Below are positions 1 to 7,490 of a stretch of DNA of 36,917 nucleotides, in pieces. The stretch spans positions 1-36,917 of the forward strand of contig JAQUAF010000057.1 in assembly GCA_028687435.1 (NCBI GenBank), given 5' to 3'. Position numbers and translations under genes: made by a program. The stretch comes from Verrucomicrobiia bacterium. GTDB taxonomy: Bacteria; Verrucomicrobiota; Verrucomicrobiia; JABWAM01. The notes beneath the pieces were generated by a model, which was given only the letters and a program-made list of their open reading frames with translations, did no database searches and had not been told where the DNA came from. Numbering within the stretch: position 1 is the stretch's first letter; every line of letters begins with the position of its first letter.

Positions 1-59
1 AGTATGGAAAGAAGATCCAAAGCTTTTTTAACGGCTTGAACTGGAACAGGTTTTGTCAT
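1..59 (-). CDS. IclR-family regulator, N-terminus only (runs off left edge)
   Basis: Reading leftwards from an ATG at 59-57 gives MTKPVPVQAVKKALDLLSIL before the window ends. The pattern V-Q-A-V-x-x-A-L-x-(I/L)-L is the usual opening of the winged-helix DNA-binding domain in IclR-family regulators, which control small-molecule catabolism. An AAAGGA ribosome-binding sequence ends four bases before the ATG, which supports this start. Two operator-like repeats lie directly upstream. Only 19 complete codons are visible, so the family call rests on a short motif and the effector cannot be guessed. Confidence 0.55.
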   Translation of the reverse strand, partial: MTKPVPVQAVKKALDLLSI

Positions 60-374
60 GGTTCCTTTAGGTAGAATGATATTCCTTTAGGTGGAATATA
101 ACTTAAGATGGTGATTTGTCAAATTTTCAGGCTTATTTTTTGCATTGGATTGCCAGGATGGGACAATGAGACATTTGACGCTTGATGCCGGGTGTGATCT
201 TGCTATGGAGGATGCATGATTACCAAAGAGAGCACTATCGTGGCCAGTTTGGGACCTTGCCGCGTCAAATCGCCACTGCCGCTTGCGCATCAAAGCGGCA
301 ATGGGAGTGAGGGGGAGACTTGATCTTCCGGGCGACTTGGTCTGAGCCTGAAGGGTTTTCCACTGCGGCGTGGT
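60..374. other. Gene-free stretch between the IclR-type gene and the DUF883-like gene
   Basis: No convincing gene is seen on either strand. Besides the twin repeats at 62-96, it holds an inverted repeat: arms at 273-284 and 293-304 (TGCCGCTT against AAGCGGCA at the core, one internal mismatch) around an 8-base loop. This lies about 70 bases beyond the stop of the leftward gene ending at 375 and may be a transcript-end hairpin, but no T-run follows it. Confidence 0.4.
62..96 (-). promoter_or_regulatory. Twin operator-like repeats upstream of the IclR-type gene
   Basis: Two near-identical 15-base units, TTCCTTTAGGTAGAA (62-76) and TTCCTTTAGGTGGAA (82-96), start exactly 20 bases apart, about two helical turns. 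The right unit has TTCC/GGAA inverted ends, a layout seen at IclR-family operators. The left copy overlaps the ribosome-binding sequence of the divergent-edge gene, so binding could block its own expression. This is inferred from position and symmetry only. Confidence 0.4.
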
Positions 375-701
375 TCAGTCTTCCTTCCGGTTGCCGCCGG
401 AGATCAACATGCCGACAACAAGGCCGAGGACGAGGGAACCCAGTGCAAAACCCCAGGGATGATGGCGGACGGCCAGATCGGTTTTTTTTGCCGCCACGGT
501 TGCATTATCCTTGATGAGCTGCCGCCACCGGGCCAGACGGCTTCGCGCAGTGGAAACGCTGTTTTCCAGACGGCGCAGACTTTCCACGGCCCGCGGGCTC
601 AAAATGCCGGCGGGCTGGTCTTTAACCAGTTCGTGGAGGGCGGTGACTCCGGAGTGGAGGTCGTCAAAGATTTCTTCTTCTGGGGTGATCGGCTGATTCA
701 T
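375..701 (-). CDS. DUF883/YqjD-ElaB-like small membrane protein
   Basis: A 108-residue protein. Residues 1-75 are charged and helical, with two stretches that could pair as a coiled coil. It ends in a single transmembrane helix (GFALGSLVLGLVVGMLISGG) followed by a short charged tail NRKED. That layout, with H-H-P-W-G just before the helix, is typical of the DUF883 (YqjD/ElaB) family of tail-anchored inner-membrane proteins, some of which bind ribosomes in enterobacteria. The ATG at 701 is preferred; a longer reading from a TTG at 845 overlapping the ATPase stop adds 48 residues with no family character. It lies 140 bases after the pilus ATPase on the same strand, so it may be a trailing operon member or have its own promoter. 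Confidence 0.65.
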   Translation of the reverse strand: MNQPITPEEEIFDDLHSGVTALHELVKDQPAGILSPRAVESLRRLENSVSTARSRLARWRQLIKDNATVAAKKTDLAVRHHPWGFALGSLVLGLVVGMLISGGNRKED

Positions 702-841
702 GATGGGGATGTCGTTCTTATGCTGTCCCGGCGTTTCAAAAGCAAGCACAAGGTTGTGGAAAACGCACTTTTTGGAGGTGCCGGGAAAAACAAGATTTGA
801 AAAGGGTATTTCAGTGGAAAAGAGAGCAGAGCAACACAAGG

Positions 842-2569
842 TCAAAAAGAAGTCAAACGGCCCGCCCCTTCAGTCTTCGGACCATCGGCCTTTTCTTGCA
901 ATTCCAATACGTCGGCGACTCCTTCGTAATCGGTTTCCTGTTGTTCCATGGTTTCCAGGGCGAGGGCGCGCAAACTTTTGAAACCGGACCGGGCTGTCAC
1001 GATGTCCCGGAGATCCAGGCTGGAGAGGCCGCGGGAGATGGCGCGGCGGATCTCGTCGTTGAGGCGGATGATTTCGATGATGGCCTTGCGTCCGGTGTAG
1101 CCGCCCCGGCATTTGGCGCAGCCTTGTGGAAAACGGCGTTTGAGAGGGCGTCCCACAAACGATTCCGGCAGGCGCCATGCCGCCGCATCGGATGGAGAGC
1201 AGACAAACGATTCGGCGCAATAATGGCACAGGCGTTTGATCAGCCGCTGGCTTGAACAGAGGCGCAGTTTTTGGGCGGCTTTCAAGGGGGGGATGCCAAG
1301 CTGATCCAATCGCTCCGGAATCTCATGCGCGTGGTCCACATGAATCGTGGTCAATACGATGTGGCCGGTGGTGGCCGCCTCGATGACCGCCCGTCCGGTT
1401 TCAGCGTCGCGGATTTCCCCGAACAGCATGACGTGCGGTTTTTTGCGCAGCAAATCCCTGCCGTATTCGCCGAACGACCGTCCCAGGGGGCCGTCCCTGA
1501 CCATCAAATGAACCACTCCGGGATAATAGTTTTCCACGGGATCCTCAACGGAGTAGATCATGCGCGAGGGCTGGTTGAGATGTTTCAAGCAGGCGCCCAG
1601 GGTGGTGGTTTTGCCCGAGCCGGTTGGACCCGCCACAATGCACAGGGCGCCGGGCGATTCGATGCATCGAATGATATGGGAGAGGGTTTCCTCCGGGAAC
1701 CCCAGGGTGGCCAGTTCGACATCCTGGTTGCGTTGGGAATCCTGGAAGCGGATGGTGATGTGGGTCAGGAATTCTCCCGATGGCTGGAAAGCCGGGACGG
1801 TGGCCACCCGCAGGTCGATGGGGCGGCCTTGATAATCGAAGGAGATGTTTCCATGCTGGGGCGACATGCGATTGTCCTCCTTCATGGCGCTGCCGGAATG
1901 GTTGTAGATGGCAAACTCGTATTTGCGCGCCAGTTCCCGGGGCAGGGGATCCAGGTCCTGCAACAAACCGTGAATTTCCGCCCTTACCCGGACGCGTCCG
2001 TCCTCCGGCTGCAGATGAAGATCGGTGGCGCCCTTGTTGATGGCGTCGATGAAAAGCCGCGACAGGACGGCCCATGCGGTGTCGCCTTCCGTGTCAAGCC
2101 GGACTTTGTCCGCGGCGATTTCCCCGCCATCCGCGGCAACGGCTGCCGCCTTGGATTGGTAATCGGCCTGGCTGCCCAGATGATGACGGTTCAGGAATGC
2201 GTTCAAATCCCGCTCGGTCACCAGCAGCAGGCTGATTTCAATGTCCTGGCCGAACACCTGTTTGCAGCGGTCGCCGATGTGCGGCAGCCAGGGGCGCGAA
2301 GTGGCGCAGAAAAGCGTGTTTTCACGGCGCCACACGGGGACAAAGGAATGGGTGGCCAGTTCGCCTTCGCCAAAGGCGTTCATCAATTCCCCGTCGGGCG
2401 CCACCTCCGCCAGTTCGACAAAAGGGGCCCGAAATTCCATGCCGAGGGCTGCGAGAATGTCGCTTTCCTGCGCGCCTTCGAAAGAAGCGTCCACCCGCCG
2501 TCCGAGAACGACGGTCAACCGGCGGGCCAGTTCCTGGCGCCACGCGTTGGGGATGGCTTCAATCGACAT
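842..2569 (-). CDS. pilB: PilB/GspE-type assembly ATPase of the pilus/secretion machine
   Basis: A 575-residue hexameric ATPase that would power pilin or pseudopilin polymerisation at the inner membrane. Residues 1-130 look like a diverged T2SSE N-terminal domain. Walker A is GPTGSGKT (314-321), the Asp box is YSVEDPVE (339-346), Walker B is HVMLFGEIRDAE (379-390) and the His box is TGHIVLTTIH (401-410). A zinc-binding tetracysteine module typical of PilB/GspE follows: C448-x2-C451 and C484-x2-C487. All catalytic motifs are intact. The start overlaps the preceding unrecognised gene by 11 bases, indicating translational coupling. PilB and GspE cannot be told apart from sequence alone; the nearby PilT-type ATPase favours a pilus. 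Confidence 0.93.
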   Translation of the reverse strand: MSIEAIPNAWRQELARRLTVVLGRRVDASFEGAQESDILAALGMEFRAPFVELAEVAPDGELMNAFGEGELATHSFVPVWRRENTLFCATSRPWLPHIGDRCKQVFGQDIEISLLLVTERDLNAFLNRHHLGSQADYQSKAAAVAADGGEIAADKVRLDTEGDTAWAVLSRLFIDAINKGATDLHLQPEDGRVRVRAEIHGLLQDLDPLPRELARKYEFAIYNHSGSAMKEDNRMSPQHGNISFDYQGRPIDLRVATVPAFQPSGEFLTHITIRFQDSQRNQDVELATLGFPEETLSHIIRCIESPGALCIVAGPTGSGKTTTLGACLKHLNQPSRMIYSVEDPVENYYPGVVHLMVRDGPLGRSFGEYGRDLLRKKPHVMLFGEIRDAETGRAVIEAATTGHIVLTTIHVDHAHEIPERLDQLGIPPLKAAQKLRLCSSQRLIKRLCHYCAESFVCSPSDAAAWRLPESFVGRPLKRRFPQGCAKCRGGYTGRKAIIEIIRLNDEIRRAISRGLSSLDLRDIVTARSGFKSLRALALETMEQQETDYEGVADVLELQEKADGPKTEGAGRLTSF

Positions 2570-3362
2570 GTTCCCTCAACTCGCTTGCCCGGCAGATGAT
2601 GGGATGGCACCAGCGGAAAGGAAGCCCCAGCCGCCGGGCCATGGCCAGCGTGATTTCCGTTTCATCCGGGAAGGACATGAGGCAGCTGACCAGGGTTTGC
2701 CGCATCGCGATGGGGCGGATTCCCAGGGGACGCAGGGCGGTTTGCAGGGCCTCGATTTGCGCCAGCCGCGGGGCCTGTTGAAAAGCGCCGGCGGAAATGA
2801 TTGATCGTTTTTCCCGCGCCAGAAGCCGTTCCTGGATGGTGTCGATCTGGGTGTTCACCAGCGATTCAACGACAGCCAGAAGCATTTCCCCCGCCGGCAG
2901 CCGATGGGAACGGATTACCGCCAAGGCCTCGTCAGGCCGCATCAGACGGGCCTCGCCGCAAAGACGGATCAGGCTGTGAAACACGTTCAAACGAACATCC
3001 TCGACTTCGGGGGGCAGGGGAACTGCCGCGGATGGGGGGTGGACTGGCGGGGATTCGGTTGTTTTCTCCGTTGCTGGAGAAAGCTGCATGGATGCCGGAC
3101 TTTCATGGCGGGGCAGTCCGGAAAAGAACGATGCCTTGAAAGGGGTTTCCTCGATCGTCTTTTCCTCGTCGATGGAGGAAGGTTCTTTGACGCAAGCGTT
3201 CAACCCGGAATCCGGCAAGGGTTCATAGACCTGCGCGGAAGGGGGTGCCGGTTCGTCGATGGCGGAGGGGGGAGGTTGTTCCGTCAATCGACGATATTTA
3301 AAGCGTCTTAGCATGATTTTTTCTTCAGCCTTCAGTCTTTGGTCTAAACAACCTTTTCTCAT
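2559..3362 (-). CDS. Unrecognised protein between secretin and PilB-type ATPase
   Basis: A 267-residue protein that I do not recognise. Residues 25-125 are proline- and acid-rich and probably disordered. Residues 130-267 are helical and ordered, ending in a segment (EITLAMARRLGLPFRW) that faintly recalls the N-terminal domain of GspE-type ATPases, where a similar L-A-x-x-L-G-L-P-F string occurs. There is no signal peptide or membrane helix, so it is likely cytoplasmic. The start at 3362 forms an ATGA overlap with the secretin stop, matching four other junctions in this operon. An ATG at 3314 (giving MLRRFKYRR) is an alternative, since the bases between carry a CTGAAGGCTGAAG repeat found outside genes elsewhere. 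Position suggests an adaptor for the ATPase; that is inference. Confidence 0.75.
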   Translation of the reverse strand: MRKGCLDQRLKAEEKIMLRRFKYRRLTEQPPPSAIDEPAPPSAQVYEPLPDSGLNACVKEPSSIDEEKTIEETPFKASFFSGLPRHESPASMQLSPATEKTTESPPVHPPSAAVPLPPEVEDVRLNVFHSLIRLCGEARLMRPDEALAVIRSHRLPAGEMLLAVVESLVNTQIDTIQERLLAREKRSIISAGAFQQAPRLAQIEALQTALRPLGIRPIAMRQTLVSCLMSFPDETEITLAMARRLGLPFRWCHPIICRASELREHVD

Positions 3363-4867
3363 GATTTGTCATCCACCAGACCGCTGACCGGATCCTTTTT
3401 GCCCGGGATGATGTCCTTCAGCTTGTCGCGCGGATTGTATTTCATGGAATTGCGGTAGCGTTCCGTCACCTTGTCGAGATAATCGGGGTCGGCGGGGTCG
3501 AGCAGGCTGGGTTCCACCACCAGGACCAGATTGTGGGTTGAGCGGGTCACATCCTTTCCGCTGAACAGGTGGCGCACCACCGGGATGTCGCCCAAGAGGG
3601 GGATTTTGTTGGAATGATCCGTCAAGCCGAGCTGTTTCAAGCCGCCCAGCATGAGACTGCGGTCCAGCGGCACGCGCACCACCACTTCGGTGCTGCGCTC
3701 GTCGATGATGGGGATGTCCGCGCGCAATCCGCCGCCGGTCCCGGAACTGGAGGTGAAAGTTTGTTTGCCGTTGGAGGTGCTCAACACGGGTTTGATGGAG
3801 AGGCGCACCAGATGATTGGGCAGGAGTTGGGGACGTACGATCAGGGTGTTGCCGATGTCCTTGTAGGTGAATCCGGAGATGTCGAAACCGCCGGTTTGCT
3901 GGTTGGCCTGGAAATTGGGGATGGGTTCCTTTCTTGCCACGGTGGTCTGCCCCATCTCGTTGTCTTCGCTGGAGACAAAAAATTGGGATCGCACCTCCGC
4001 CAGGTTTTTTTCCGAAAGGGCCCGCAGCACCGCCCGCACCTGCCCGGGGCGGACAATCACCGCGTATTTGGCCGAGGCGCCCCACGCGCCTCCGGTCAGC
4101 ACGGAAGCGAGGCTGTTGGCGATGTCCACCGTGGTAACGTAACCGTTTTGGCCGAGCGTTCCCTGCCAGTCGAGGCCCGCGTAATCGCGGGGATTGGCGC
4201 TGACTTCCATGATGGTGACGGCGGTGAGGACATTCGGTTTTTCGATGTCGAGCCGCTTGATGAGTTCGTCGAGCACCGCGACATGCGAATCCACATCCCT
4301 GGCCACCAGGGTGTTGGTTTTTGAGTCGAATTTGATGTAGGCCCCCTCGCCCAGCACGCCGGCGAAAAACCCTTCGATTTTCGAGGATTGTTCCTCCGCT
4401 GTGCCGGGATAACGCAGGTAACGGAAGGTGTGGCGGTAAAGCTGCTTGGGCAGCGTGGCCATGACCTCCTTGTTTACCAGTTCGAGCACGCGTCCCTCCT
4501 TTTCAGCCAATTCGTATCCATTCGCCCGCGCCGCCGCCCGCAACATGGCCAGCGGATCGGTGTCGCCAAAACGTCCGTTGACCACGCCTTTGACCGCCGG
4601 GTTGGACACATAAGTCATGCGGGCTTTTTGCGCCATGGCCATGGCAAAATCATTCAAGGGCTGGTTGACGATCCGGTAGGCGGCGGTGTCGGTTGTCTTT
4701 GCGGATTCGGTTTTGTGGTTGGTGGCGGATTCATCCGGATCGTTCAGGATGACCTCGATGCCCACTTCCGGCTGTTGTTTTTGGGGCTCGGCCAGCGTCC
4801 ATCCCGCCGGCAGCAACAGGGCGAGAAAAAACACGCCGGTTTGACGAAAGAGTGTGATGGAATTCAT
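3359..4867 (-). CDS. pilQ: Outer-membrane secretin (PilQ/GspD family)
   Basis: A 502-residue secretin subunit that would form the outer-membrane ring through which the pilus or substrate passes. Residues 1-26 form a signal peptide ending TLA-EPQ. Residues 65-135 resemble an STN-like domain and 143-211 one NolW-type N domain, fewer than in a typical GspD. The secretin barrel domain covers about 212-455, with the conserved strings EVVVRVPLDRSLMLGGL (394-410) and NKIPLLGDIPVVRHLF (420-435). Residues 460-502 are polar and lysine-rich. It overlaps both neighbours by ATGA. The short periplasmic part and the upstream PilM/N/O/P-position genes favour PilQ over GspD. Confidence 0.92.
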   Translation of the reverse strand: MNSITLFRQTGVFFLALLLPAGWTLAEPQKQQPEVGIEVILNDPDESATNHKTESAKTTDTAAYRIVNQPLNDFAMAMAQKARMTYVSNPAVKGVVNGRFGDTDPLAMLRAAARANGYELAEKEGRVLELVNKEVMATLPKQLYRHTFRYLRYPGTAEEQSSKIEGFFAGVLGEGAYIKFDSKTNTLVARDVDSHVAVLDELIKRLDIEKPNVLTAVTIMEVSANPRDYAGLDWQGTLGQNGYVTTVDIANSLASVLTGGAWGASAKYAVIVRPGQVRAVLRALSEKNLAEVRSQFFVSSEDNEMGQTTVARKEPIPNFQANQQTGGFDISGFTYKDIGNTLIVRPQLLPNHLVRLSIKPVLSTSNGKQTFTSSSGTGGGLRADIPIIDERSTEVVVRVPLDRSLMLGGLKQLGLTDHSNKIPLLGDIPVVRHLFSGKDVTRSTHNLVLVVEPSLLDPADPDYLDKVTERYRNSMKYNPRDKLKDIIPGKKDPVSGLVDDKS

Positions 4868-5469
4868 TTGTTGCTCCTTGCCACAACGGCATTCGCGCCG
4901 CGCGGCGCAACCGGCGCAAAGACCGGTTCGGTTTCGTTCAGGGTGTTCAGTGGGACGGCCGCGTCCTCGTCACTGCCTGCTTCCAACAGGGGAAAGGGCG
5001 TCTGGGTTGTTTCCTGGTTCAGGCTCCAGCCGAGGGTCAATTCTTTTTCCGATACCGCTTGCACAAACAGGCGGTAGGATTTCTTTTCGTGCATTATCGA
5101 GAAGCCCGCGCCCACGGGCAGCACCACGGAATTGAGAATGACTTCCCGTCCGGGTTGAAATCCCTGCACCACCAGATGGGCTGCCACATCCCGCAAGTGA
5201 ACAACCGGTTCCTCCGGAAGGGGCGTTTTGTTTTCCGCTGTCCTGCCAGGACAGCCGGTGGAAGGAATTCCAAAGGCGTCGGTTTCCCCTCCCGTCCATG
5301 AGGCCGGGGCCGGGATCGCCGGCGCATGCAGATGTCCGGGGGACGTTGTTCCCGGTTGCGGCAGGTCTTTTTCCGGAGCTGGCGGCACGATGGAGGGATG
5401 CGTTTCCCCGCCGGCGCAAAGGGTGCAGGTCAGCAGGCAGAAAAGAATGATTTCCAGACAGGTTCTCAT
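4864..5469 (-). CDS. PilP-like periplasmic protein
   Basis: A 201-residue exported protein. Residues 1-20 are a signal peptide (MRTCLEIILFCLLTCTLCAG). Residues 25-90 are proline-rich and look like a flexible linker. Residues 95-170 form a small beta domain: VVHLRDVAAHLVVQGF, then a V-I-L-N-S-V-V-L-P-V-G turn and YRLFVQAVSEKELTLGW, which follows the G-d-x-x-x-x-y-x-V-x-x-I-x-x-x-x-V-x-L pattern of PilP/GspC homology-region domains that bind the secretin. The order PilO-position, this gene, secretin matches pilMNOPQ. It has ATGA overlaps at both ends. A longer reading from further upstream lies inside the previous gene and is not used. No clear lipobox is seen, unlike many PilP proteins. Confidence 0.68.
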   Translation of the reverse strand: MRTCLEIILFCLLTCTLCAGGETHPSIVPPAPEKDLPQPGTTSPGHLHAPAIPAPASWTGGETDAFGIPSTGCPGRTAENKTPLPEEPVVHLRDVAAHLVVQGFQPGREVILNSVVLPVGAGFSIMHEKKSYRLFVQAVSEKELTLGWSLNQETTQTPFPLLEAGSDEDAAVPLNTLNETEPVFAPVAPRGANAVVARSNK

Positions 5470-5981
5470 GGCTCGGTTTGGTGAACAGCCGCCACCTCCA
5501 GGGATAATTGGCCGCCATCCGGACAACGGATCAACTTCCATTGGTCGGGAAAAACCGCCGGGAACTGTTGACGCGCGGCGCCAAGCATCCGGATCAGGGC
5601 TGCGGAACGGCCCTTGATTTCCACCCTCACTCCACGGGCGCCGGGCCAATGGGCCGGAACAGAGGACTGCCCGGTCATGCCGCCGAAACGCAGCCCGCTT
5701 TCGCCGCCGCACTGGGAGTTCAGAAAAGTGCTGTAATCAGGCAGGGTTCTGGCGGCATGCCATTTTTCCATGGCCGGCAACCACTGGGTCATCAAGGCCA
5801 GGTCTTCTTTCGCGGCATCCAGTTCCTGTTGCTGGCGAAGGAGACGGGCGTGGATTTCCCTTCGCATCATCCATTCGCGCTGGATCCATCGGGCGCCGGC
5901 GCAAGCTGCGCCTCCTGTCGTCATGGCCGCCAGCAACGGCCACAACAAACCCACCACCAACATTACATGCCACTGTCTCAT
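5466..5981 (-). CDS. PilO-position inner-membrane protein
   Basis: A 171-residue protein with one N-terminal membrane helix (residues 5-28), then a coiled-coil stretch (about 35-75, rich in R, E, Q and L) and a compact periplasmic domain to the C-terminus (about 95-165). This helix, coiled coil and small ferredoxin-like fold layout is that of PilO/GspM alignment-complex proteins, and the gene sits exactly where pilO does. Sequence similarity to known PilO is weak, so the call depends on topology and gene order. The ATG forms an ATGA overlap with the preceding gene, and its stop forms another with the PilP-like gene. Confidence 0.6.
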   Translation of the reverse strand: MRQWHVMLVVGLLWPLLAAMTTGGAACAGARWIQREWMMRREIHARLLRQQQELDAAKEDLALMTQWLPAMEKWHAARTLPDYSTFLNSQCGGESGLRFGGMTGQSSVPAHWPGARGVRVEIKGRSAALIRMLGAARQQFPAVFPDQWKLIRCPDGGQLSLEVAAVHQTEP

Positions 5982-6583
5982 GATCCTGTTTCCCCCTTGA
6001 TGATAAATTCCAGAGCCGCGCCGTTTTCAGCGCGGGTCGGTGAACCGTTGGCGCCTTGCAAAACCAGTTTCAATCGTCCGCAGTAGGATGGCTGGGCGGA
6101 CAGGGCTTTTTCCAAGTCCTGCATGTAGGCTTTCACTGTTTCCAGGCGTCCGTCCTGGCATCGGCCCTTGAATTCAAACGCATGACGCTGGGTTTTTCCC
6201 CCGGCCGGGGGCGGGAGAGTGTTGAATTGCGCGCATTCAAGCGTGATGCCGGGGTGAATGAGTCCGCATATGATCTGTGTGTCCCTGTCGGCGCAGGGAT
6301 GAAGTTCCGCCTCCGCCGCAAGGCGTTCGTAGCGGATGCGATCCGCCAGATAACGGGCATGTTGTTTGTCCACCCTGACCGCTTCTTCGAGGGACACTTG
6401 CCACTCGGGGAGTTGGATTTTTGAGAACCCGTAACCTGCCGCCAGCAGGGGCGCCAATACGGCGGCCATCCAGAGAAGACGTCCCATCCAGCAGATTCCC
6501 GTGAGAGCGGCCATTTCCGTTTCGCTCAACGGCTGCCGCAGAGCTTCCTGTCGGGTGTGAAACGGGACATTATAACCGTCCAT
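5978..6583 (-). CDS. PilN-position inner-membrane protein
   Basis: A 201-residue protein with a 33-residue cytoplasmic tail, one membrane helix (about 34-53) and a periplasmic part that begins with a coiled coil (about 60-95). It contains several cysteines (C97, C106, C116, C142, C168) that could form disulfides, unusual for PilN. PilN proteins have the same shape: a short cytoplasmic peptide that docks on PilM, a helix and a ferredoxin-like periplasmic domain. The expected I-N-L-L-P tail motif is absent. The start overlaps the preceding gene by 14 bases. The assignment rests on gene order and topology. Confidence 0.58.
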   Translation of the reverse strand: MDGYNVPFHTRQEALRQPLSETEMAALTGICWMGRLLWMAAVLAPLLAAGYGFSKIQLPEWQVSLEEAVRVDKQHARYLADRIRYERLAAEAELHPCADRDTQIICGLIHPGITLECAQFNTLPPPAGGKTQRHAFEFKGRCQDGRLETVKAYMQDLEKALSAQPSYCGRLKLVLQGANGSPTRAENGAALEFIIKGETGS

Positions 6584-7490
6584 GATTCCCTCCTGAAAAA
6601 AGCGCGAGCGGGAGTTGGTCCATGTCGCGGCACGGCGCCAGTTCCGGAAAACATTTCAGCATTTCGTCGCGTCCCATCATGCTGGCGTCGATCTGGCTGC
6701 CCGCCAGTTCTTCTCCCACCCGTTCCACATCCTGGCACTCCGCGGTGAGGCAGATGAAGCAGACCTGTTTGACCTCGTGAAGATAGGCGCATTGCCTTGC
6801 GTCGGCGGCGTCGCGCAACGACCCCCGCTTGTTGACCCTCATTCCGGACGCCCTGTTTTGTTGGAGACACAGATAATAGACATGCCGCGCATCGCACAAG
6901 CCGATCAATACCCGTTCCGCCAGATGTTCCCGAAATCTCGAGTAAGCTGCGTCAATGGCCGCCAGAGCCCCCCAATGGCGTCCAATCCGCACTCCGGAAG
7001 GTGCGCGTTTTTCCAAGTGCTCCAATCCGGAGGTTGAGATTCCGATGACATCCGCGGTCTGTTGTCCGTCCTTTTCCGATTTGCCGGGGATGGCGCGATA
7101 AAGAAAGGCGGGATCGTCCGGTTGCAACCGCATTTGCAAATCGAGCGCTTCGAGCGAAACAGGGGATTCCGGGGTGTTCAGTTTGCGCTGTCGTACATCG
7201 AAGGATGGCGGCCAGACGAGCGTGACGAGGGCCATGCCGGCTTTCAAAAGGGAATCCTTTTGCATCCGGCGGGCGGCTTCCTCCATCGCCTGTTCGTAAC
7301 CGGCAGCCGTTCCAAAGCGAATCTCGTCCGATGTTCCTCCGCGGAGCAGGGTCATGCCCCAGCCGGTTGGGGAAATTTCCACCCTCAGTTGGGCCGGAGC
7401 CTGGCAGGCTTCGCAATGGCCTGCCGCGCCCAGCAGCCGTTGTTCGCGGCGGCGTTCCATGAGGCCATGGTATTCGGCGATCAAAGTCAT
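6570..7490 (-). CDS. PilM-position cytoplasmic protein
   Basis: A 306-residue soluble protein without signal peptide or membrane helix. It sits where pilM, the actin-like cytoplasmic partner of PilN, is found. I see no clear actin-fold phosphate motifs, though D-V-I-G-I-S-T-S-G (146-154) is in a plausible place for one. It is cysteine-rich, with two CxxC-type pairs (H-C-E-A-C near residue 25; V-C-F-I-C near 244) that could bind a metal. The ATG at 7490 forms an ATGA overlap with the PilT-type gene and is chosen over an upstream start at 7532. It may be a very diverged PilM or a substitute that has taken its place. Confidence 0.6.
   Translation of the reverse strand: MTLIAEYHGLMERRREQRLLGAAGHCEACQAPAQLRVEISPTGWGMTLLRGGTSDEIRFGTAAGYEQAMEEAARRMQKDSLLKAGMALVTLVWPPSFDVRQRKLNTPESPVSLEALDLQMRLQPDDPAFLYRAIPGKSEKDGQQTADVIGISTSGLEHLEKRAPSGVRIGRHWGALAAIDAAYSRFREHLAERVLIGLCDARHVYYLCLQQNRASGMRVNKRGSLRDAADARQCAYLHEVKQVCFICLTAECQDVERVGEELAGSQIDASMMGRDEMLKCFPELAPCRDMDQLPLALFSGGNHGRL

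Noticed and set aside
1271..2599. A 442-codon open frame on the plus strand opposite the PilB-type ATPase
   Set aside because: It is an antisense shadow: G/C-rich coding DNA leaves long open frames on the other strand, and its translation shows no domain while the opposite strand has all ATPase motifs.
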